Assembly: GCA_003118195.1 (NCBI GenBank)
Contig: BEXV01000133.1
Location: forward strand, 190,720 to 203,739
Reading direction: 5' to 3'
DNA from: Hemicentrotus pulcherrimus
Taxonomy: Eukaryota; Echinodermata; Echinoidea; Camarodonta; Strongylocentrotidae
DNA length: 13,020 nucleotides
The notes below the pieces were generated by a model. The model did no database searches. It was not told where the DNA came from and saw nothing but the letters and a program-made list of their open reading frames with translations. Shown here piece after piece: positions 8,953 through 13,020 of this stretch (the stretch's first letter is position 1; every line of letters starts with the position of its first letter). The position numbers and the translations under genes are program-made.

Positions 8953-9085
8953 TAGCCAGAATTATGACAGAGGTGGCATGCAATATTATGGGTTACTGTT
9001 TACAGGATCGCAACGCAAAACAACCCTTTAACAAACAAAAAAAACAAAAAACAAAAAAGGGAAAGAAACAAAGAACAGTACTTAC

Positions 9086-9468
9086 ACAAGTGGGGTGACA
9101 TCGCTCCACAACTTAAAAGCCATCCGGACGTCGTGACGAACTTGGACTTCATTGATGGATGAAGCTTTACGCATGGTCGGGAAGTTCACTATCCTATACG
9201 TCAACGTCTCTTTATTCCACCGGTAATTACCGCCCGCGACGTTGTAACGTCGCACGCGGTTATTCGGTTGCGTGTCATTGTTACCGCAGCGCGGTTTTAA
9301 CATCATAACTCTTGTGTCCTCCGTTATGGTTCCCGTAATATCGATGTTGGCGTAGCGTTGAAATTCGCTGACGGCGCGTTGAAACTGTTCGCTGCCCAGC
9401 GTCTCACCTGGGGTTTTTCCTGGTTCGATGTTAGACGTGGACAGGTAGCCGAACTGATCGAGATAGGG
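9086..9468 (-). CDS. Matrix metalloproteinase exon 2: propeptide, furin site, catalytic N-terminus (partial gene)
   Basis: MMPs are secreted or membrane zinc endopeptidases that cut extracellular matrix. This exon encodes residues 46-172 of the joined protein. It opens with PYLDQFGYL, the classic propeptide start, followed by AVSEFQRYANIDITGTI, the peptidoglycan-binding-like helix region. The cysteine switch PRCGNND follows at residues 104-110, with Cys106 the ligand that keeps the zymogen latent. RVRR at 116-119 fits the furin rule RXRR and lies directly before YNVAGG. The catalytic domain begins with RWNKETLTYRI (128-138) and AFKLWSDVTPL (162-172). The acceptor is ATTACAG before 9468. The frame stops two codons past VTPL unless spliced; the donor GTAAGT begins at 9085, with GTGTAA at 9087 as a weaker alternative. 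An upstream acceptor (TTTTTAG, before 9513) would add 15 in-frame residues. The subfamily cannot be named; the furin site recalls stromelysin-3, MMP28 and MT-MMPs. Confidence 0.93.
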
Positions 9469-9944
9469 CTGTAATGATCCACGAGATTTGGAGACAAAAA
9501 GGTAAAATGGTGGCTAAAAATATGAGACTAAATTCTACGTACATCGAATAAAAATTAAACCACCGTTCTCCATTCACTTTCATATATTATTACTTAAATT
9601 TCTCATCCTTAGTCTTGACTTGACTTTCCTATCTTGTAAAACAAAGAAAGAAAGGAAAAAGCTAATGGAGCATAATATATAAATGTTGATATTTTTTTTC
9701 TCCCCAGTTTTAGTGAATTAATACAGTCAGTTTATTTAAAATTGGTTGAAACTGCAAGGAAAATATTCGTAAATATTGGGCACGAACACCAACGAGATGG
9801 AAGATATTGAAGGCGAGCGACAAAAGCGGACTAAAAATATATCATTATACCGGGAGAGGAATTATAATAGAGAATGTGTAAGAGAGAGAGAATGCATCAG
9901 AAAATCTCCCTTTCAAATGTATTTGGAATCAAAACTTAACTTAC
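9469..9944 (-). other. MMP intron 1 (476 bp, phase 0)
   Basis: The donor is TTG|GTAAGT and the acceptor ATTACAG|CCC, with a pyrimidine-rich stretch (TTTTACCTTTTTGTCTCC) upstream of the acceptor. Both ends are phase 0, so the exons join without changing frame. An intron directly before the YLxxFGYL-type segment is a familiar position in animal MMP genes. Confidence 0.82.
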
Positions 9945-10079
9945 CAAACTTAACGCGAGGTCTGCTAGTCCGTCGTCTGAAAATGGTGCGCTATGTGCTG
10001 GGTTTAACATTAAACATGAACAAAGAACCAAGACGATAACATGTCTTAATGATGCTCTACTCCTACTGTCTCCTTCCAT
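9945..10079 (-). CDS. Matrix metalloproteinase exon 1: start codon, signal peptide, propeptide N-terminus
   Basis: The exon encodes 45 residues. A charged N-terminus (MEGDSRSRASLRH) precedes a hydrophobic core VIVLVLCSCLML (residues 14-25) and a plausible signal-peptidase site after AHS (residue 30). A short acidic stretch, APFSDDGLADLALSL, then leads into the donor GTAAGT. The frame joins in phase to PYLDQFGYL of exon 2. The ATG at 10079-10077 has A at -3 and G at +4, a strong Kozak context, and an in-frame TAA lies three codons upstream, so this is the first in-frame start. The product would enter the secretory pathway, agreeing with the furin site in exon 2. The exon is too short to be found by ORF length; the call rests on signal peptide, Kozak context, donor and matching phase together. 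Confidence 0.85.
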
Positions 10080-10157
10080 GATGAAATTTTATCGTCTCTC
10101 TTATGAATACGAATTCCTTGTTATTTGATTGTTCTTAGATTCCCTGTAGTGTCCAAC

Positions 10158-10172
10158 TCACAGTATCACCAT
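10158..10172 (-). other. Short upstream ORF in presumed MMP 5' UTR
   Basis: ATG at 10172-10170 opens a four-codon frame (M-V-I-L-stop) ending at 10158, between the TATA box and the MMP start. Context is weak at -3 (T) but has G at +4. It could modestly lower translation of the MMP if the transcript begins near 10200. Confidence 0.35.
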
Positions 10173-10222
10173 GAATACAAGTTTAATAAATTTCTGTTTT
10201 GACAGTTGTTATCTTGAAGATG

Positions 10223-10230
10223 TATTTATA
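10223..10230 (-). promoter_or_regulatory. TATA box of the MMP gene
   Basis: The minus strand reads TATAAATA, a full match to TATAWAWR, about 145 bp upstream of the MMP start codon. A start site some 30 bp downstream would fall near 10195-10200, leaving a 5' UTR of about 120 nt. Many animal MMP promoters are TATA-driven and inducible. Confidence 0.55.
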
Positions 10231-10509
10231 CCAAACGGATGAATTAAAAGCTCGCTCTTGTCCACTCGACGGAGCGAATGTTTGTGTGCCTTCTCAAAAT
10301 AATCACTCGATTCGACCTTGTTTCTACTTTAGTCAGTCAACACAATCGATAATGCATGCTGAACTAAATCTTCCAGTGATGAAGCTGTTATTTGCTTTTC
10401 TCTGTGCAGGGCTCTCGACTGAATGTTTTTGTTGTGACTTGTGACTTAAACTGCTGCTGAATGCTATGTAACTCTCGTGTACACCCGTATTTATGAGCAC
10501 CTTTTTGAG

Positions 10510-10517
10510 TGACGTCA
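10510..10517. promoter_or_regulatory. Perfect CRE palindrome (TGACGTCA)
   Basis: This is the full CREB/ATF consensus, about 280 bp upstream of the TATA box. Being palindromic, it has no strand. Function is inferred from its position ahead of the MMP gene. Confidence 0.5.
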
Positions 10518-10619
10518 TGGTAAAGTTATCGGCGGGGGTAGCGATTTGTAAATTTGATTGTTTAGTTGGCTCGTCTGCTTGACTTAGGTTGCGCAGACCG
10601 ACAATGCGCAATGTGCGGT

Positions 10620-10626
10620 TGACTCA
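10620..10626. promoter_or_regulatory. Perfect AP-1/TRE site (TGACTCA)
   Basis: This matches the Jun/Fos consensus exactly, about 390 bp upstream of the TATA box. AP-1 sites are a hallmark of inducible vertebrate MMP promoters. It lies next to a GC-richer patch (about 10588-10640) with GCGCA-type repeats. Confidence 0.5.
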
Positions 10627-11012
10627 TCGCGGACAAGGAATACCGGTATCGAGAGAAGGGTAATGATTTGATTTGATTTAATTTAGTTTAAACATAGTAT
10701 AACAAAAGTCTCTTCTTTTTTCTAGGTTTCTGTTTCTTTTCAAAGAATGAAGCTGACTGCTTATTTCTCTGCCTGCTTCTCTCTGTGCTGTCTCTGTCTG
10801 TGTGTCTCTCCCTCTCTCTTTTAATGTTCGTAGAATCGTAAAGATCTTTTCAAAAAGAAAACAAATAAGAAAATGAATAAATGTAAATCTACCTAAATCT
10901 ATTTAAATCTTCATAGTTGAACAATCCTGATATTATGCAAAAATGTTACAGCATTTTGTAAGTCAACTAGTACATTTATTTTTCTTCACTTTATCGAATC
11001 TTGTAAATATAC

Positions 11013-11048
11013 AAAGAAAAAGAAAGAAAGAAAGAAAGAAAGAAAAAG
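11013..11048. repeat. (AAAG)n microsatellite
   Basis: Six perfect AAAG units at 11019-11042 with imperfect flanking units. Confidence 0.95.
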
Positions 11049-11306
11049 TCAACTGTACATCATTAGAGGCATTATAAGAACCACCTACTGTATCTACAGG
11101 CGGATGGGGGAACGAAGGAACATCCTCGATTTTGAGAAATAATGAGAAATAATTGTATTTAGGCTACTCTCCCATTCCCCTCCCGCCCTCCTATACCCCT
11201 CCTATCTCTTTCCACCCCATCCTTTATCTCTAGTCTTCATATCATTCCCCAATGAGGTAAGATTTTAACGATTAATAGAAAATTGATCTGAGAAATAAAA
11301 TATAGG

Positions 11307-11345
11307 TTTGCCCCTAAGTTCTGACAACCCTGGCTCCGCCCCTCT
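11307..11345 (-). mobile_element. hAT-like element terminus (one end)
   Basis: Read inward on the minus strand, this gives GAGGGGCGGAGCCAGGGTTG and then AGAACTTAGGGG. It is clearly similar to the start of the sequence at 11503 (shared GCGG..CCAGG core and AACT.AGGGG). It would be the right end of an element extending leftward; a possible left end, CAGGCGGATGGGG, lies at 11097 but is unconvincing. Confidence 0.4.
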
Positions 11346-11502
11346 TTCTAATGCATCGTATACCTTTCATAAAAACCTCTCCACACACCTGCACCCTTTA
11401 ATGTTACTCGTGTTGGTGTTTACACGATGATAATGACTTGTTTTTATTCACACGTATACAAATTTGGTAACAAAAAATGGTGTAGGCCTATGCTCTTTTC
11501 AG

Positions 11503-11540
11503 TGGCGGGTCCAGGATTTTGTAACTGAAGGGGAGAGGGG
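11503..11540 (+). mobile_element. hAT-like element terminus (second copy)
   Basis: CAGTGGCGGGTCCAGGATTT followed by GTAACTGAAGGGG is a left end of the CAGTGGCGGATCCAGG kind seen in many invertebrate genomes. The matching right end was not found further right, so the copy is truncated or diverged. Confidence 0.4.
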
Positions 11541-12716
11541 ACAAAATTGTATTATAATTAGTAACACGTTGTCAGATTCTTCTCTTTTTTAGTCACAAAT
11601 TTTATGTGCCTTTTCAGTCTAAAAGTTGACATTTTTCTTTGAGTGCATAGCGTGTATGCACGATTGGGTTTTAAGGGGGGCGCACAAGGACGGGGTTCTA
11701 CACCCTAAAATCCAAGTTCAGCGGTTTTGTTTACCTGTCACGCTGCACATGACTGTAAACTATGCTTTACGTCAGAGTGACCGGTTTCATTCCCTTTGTT
11801 TATGGTTACTTTTAAGTTAATTGTTTATCTTTGTTTTTACAACCCTGGTTAATTACCTCTTTATTAATTCCTGTCAAAATAATTAACAGATGAAATATGA
11901 CCATCATCATTCCCGAAATTTCCGGTAAAACTATTCACACGCAGCTTCATTCACTCGGCACACGCAGCCAGACCGGCAATGGACAACTTCCGAAATTAGG
12001 TAACGGTTCGAACTATCCGGACACAACTACATCCTAAGTCTGATGGAATCAAGGATAATCTGCTTATAAAGTTATAGGAAGGACTGGTAAAACCATTTGA
12101 TGTCGGTTTAATTGATCCGTCTTAGTAAGTAGCAAGACATTTTCAGGATCTTCCTTTCACACGCTAACTTCTTCCTGCCAGCAACTATATTCTCGATGTT
12201 TATTACTTGATTTATTTTTTAAGAAAAAAATGTTATGAATAATTAGTAAAAACAAAAGTCTTCAAACAGCAATTACGTTATAGGAGTGCAACGTTTCTTT
12301 AGAAATCAGAAAATGAAAGTACGGAAGTTAGAATGGTTAGGGAGAATGAAATGATTCCAAATAAGGAAAAATGAATAAAAACAGAACGACACTTTGCATA
12401 ATGTGGTAGGCCCCTACTTGGAATAATCGAACAGATGAATAACTGGTTTAATCAAAGATGAAACCCTGAAGGAGACCAAATCGTTGTTGATAATCCCGCA
12501 TATTGCAGGGACAAATACGAATTATGGGCATCTCGTAAAATGCATTATATAGCCTGTCTGTATTGTAGCGTTAAAAGAATGCCAGACAGATAGCCCACCT
12601 GCCAGGGTTATTATTTACTCATCTATTCAATATGTTGTATTTATGTTTGTTGTTTATCAGCGTAGGACAGTTACGGCCCCCGCCCTCCAGGAACCATCGT
12701 GGAGGACACTATAGCG

Positions 12717-12998
12717 TCAACATGATAAGCCTACTCTAAAAATAGCAGACGAAAAAATACGATCATTCGTGTGACTACTGACTAATGATATCGATTGAGC
12801 TATTGATACAGTCACGCGCTTCGCTTGATTGATCGTGCACAAATACAGTGTCGACCATATTTGGTCAGCCTCTTCAGACAACCTTCGATCTTGGTCTTTA
12901 GAAAAGTTGACCAATCCTTTCCAGGCGGTACCAGGATTATAAAAAAAATTCTGGTCCAAGGGGCAAATCGAAACAGAGGCAGGCTCTGAGGGGAAAAT
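12717..12998 (-). other. Unassigned open reading frame at right edge
   Basis: The minus strand is open for about 92 codons, ending in TGA-adjacent sequence near 12717. There is no ATG start in the window. The first half has a mixed composition unlike the usual AT-driven noise (segments FYNPGTAWKGLVNF, RRLSEEADQIW), and CCCCTCAG near its upstream end looks like a splice acceptor. The last third is Ser/Ile-rich and looks random. I recognise no family. It could be an exon of a gene further right, a transposon fragment, or chance. Confidence 0.2.
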
Positions 12999-13020
12999 AC
13001 ATCATTAAGAAAGGGAAGGG

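Larger units (their letters stand above)
7260..9085. other. No gene recognised; probable part of MMP intron 2
   Basis: This stretch holds a TC microsatellite, an A-rich AAAC-type tract (9031-9058) and a nested inverted repeat (8858-8952). If the MMP gene is intact it lies within that gene's second intron. I found no match on the minus strand to the next MMP exon (the segment after VTPL carrying the ADI and HGD-type motifs) or to the HExxH zinc site. Confidence 0.5.
10640..12716. other. No gene recognised; repeats
   Basis: The stretch contains TCTCTG-rich low-complexity DNA (10770-10820), an AAAG microsatellite, a C-rich patch (11160-11220) and two transposon-like termini. Open frames such as 11626-11820 on plus lack any recognisable domain. 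I see no RNA gene. Confidence 0.5.

Noticed and set aside
9082..9306. MMP fragment read as a stand-alone 74-codon gene from the internal ATG
   Set aside because: The frame is open well upstream with conserved propeptide residues, and the apparent stop is inside a splice donor (GTGTAAGT).
10379..10443. Plus-strand MKLLFAFLCAGLSTE, which looks like a signal peptide
   Set aside because: It stops after 21 codons with no donor site bracketing a continuation, and it lies in the MMP upstream region on the opposite strand. It is likely chance.
10333..10611. 92-codon minus-strand open frame as a candidate MMP first exon
   Set aside because: No signal peptide or propeptide character; the exon at 9945-10079 fits far better in position, phase and content.
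10747..10824. Plus-strand MKLTAYFSACFSLCCLCLC, signal-peptide-like
   Set aside because: The hydrophobic run comes from a TCTCTG-rich low-complexity tract and ends in a stop.
11998..12020. GGTTCGAACTATCC as a tRNA B box
   Set aside because: There is an insertion relative to the consensus, no A box and no cloverleaf around it.
1..13020. CRISPR arrays, bacterial operons, phage or plasmid functions
   Set aside because: No regularly spaced repeats of that kind, no ribosome binding sites and no long uninterrupted genes; the sequence is clearly eukaryotic.

Overview
The window is AT-rich, intron-bearing metazoan DNA. The evidence is a spliced matrix metalloproteinase (MMP) gene with a eukaryotic signal peptide, GT-AG introns and a TATA box; eukaryotic-type intron-containing tRNA-Ile(UAU) genes with Pol III T-run terminators; a candidate tRNA-derived SINE; hAT-like element ends; and microsatellites. 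The octamer TAGGCCTA (for example at 11483-11490) and the overall texture suggest a marine invertebrate deuterostome, perhaps an echinoderm, but this taxonomic call is weak inference.

Layout from left to right. Positions 1-160 hold a candidate SINE on the minus strand with an exact B-box match. From 160 to 4060 I recognise no gene, only minor repeats and a C-rich patch at 2850-3060. Positions 4065-4995 hold a tandem minus-strand array in which three structurally intact tRNA-Ile(UAU) genes, each with a 35-36 nt intron, alternate with three decayed tRNA relics. From 5000 to 9085 there is non-coding DNA with microsatellites, a GC-richer island near 6090-6195 and a MITE-like element at 7052-7259. 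Positions 9086-10079 hold the first two coding exons of a secreted, probably furin-activated MMP on the minus strand. The region 10080-10630 is its presumed promoter, with a TATA box, a perfect CRE and a perfect AP-1/TRE motif. From 10640 to 13020 there is mostly unassigned DNA with repeats, two hAT-like termini facing away from each other, and one unexplained open frame at the right edge.

The MMP gene reads leftward and its next exon was not found anywhere to the left. If the gene is intact, its second intron is longer than 9 kb and contains the tRNA array in the same transcriptional orientation. The MMP is a normal type II proenzyme: signal peptide, propeptide with cysteine switch, RXRR furin site, then the start of the catalytic domain. 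The zinc-binding site and any hemopexin domain lie outside the window.

Most of the small open frames here look like chance ORFs in AT-rich intergenic DNA. I found no prokaryote-type operon, CRISPR array or defence system. The most informative content is the tRNA array, with its compensatory change and intron fold, and the MMP 5' end reconstructed across an intron.
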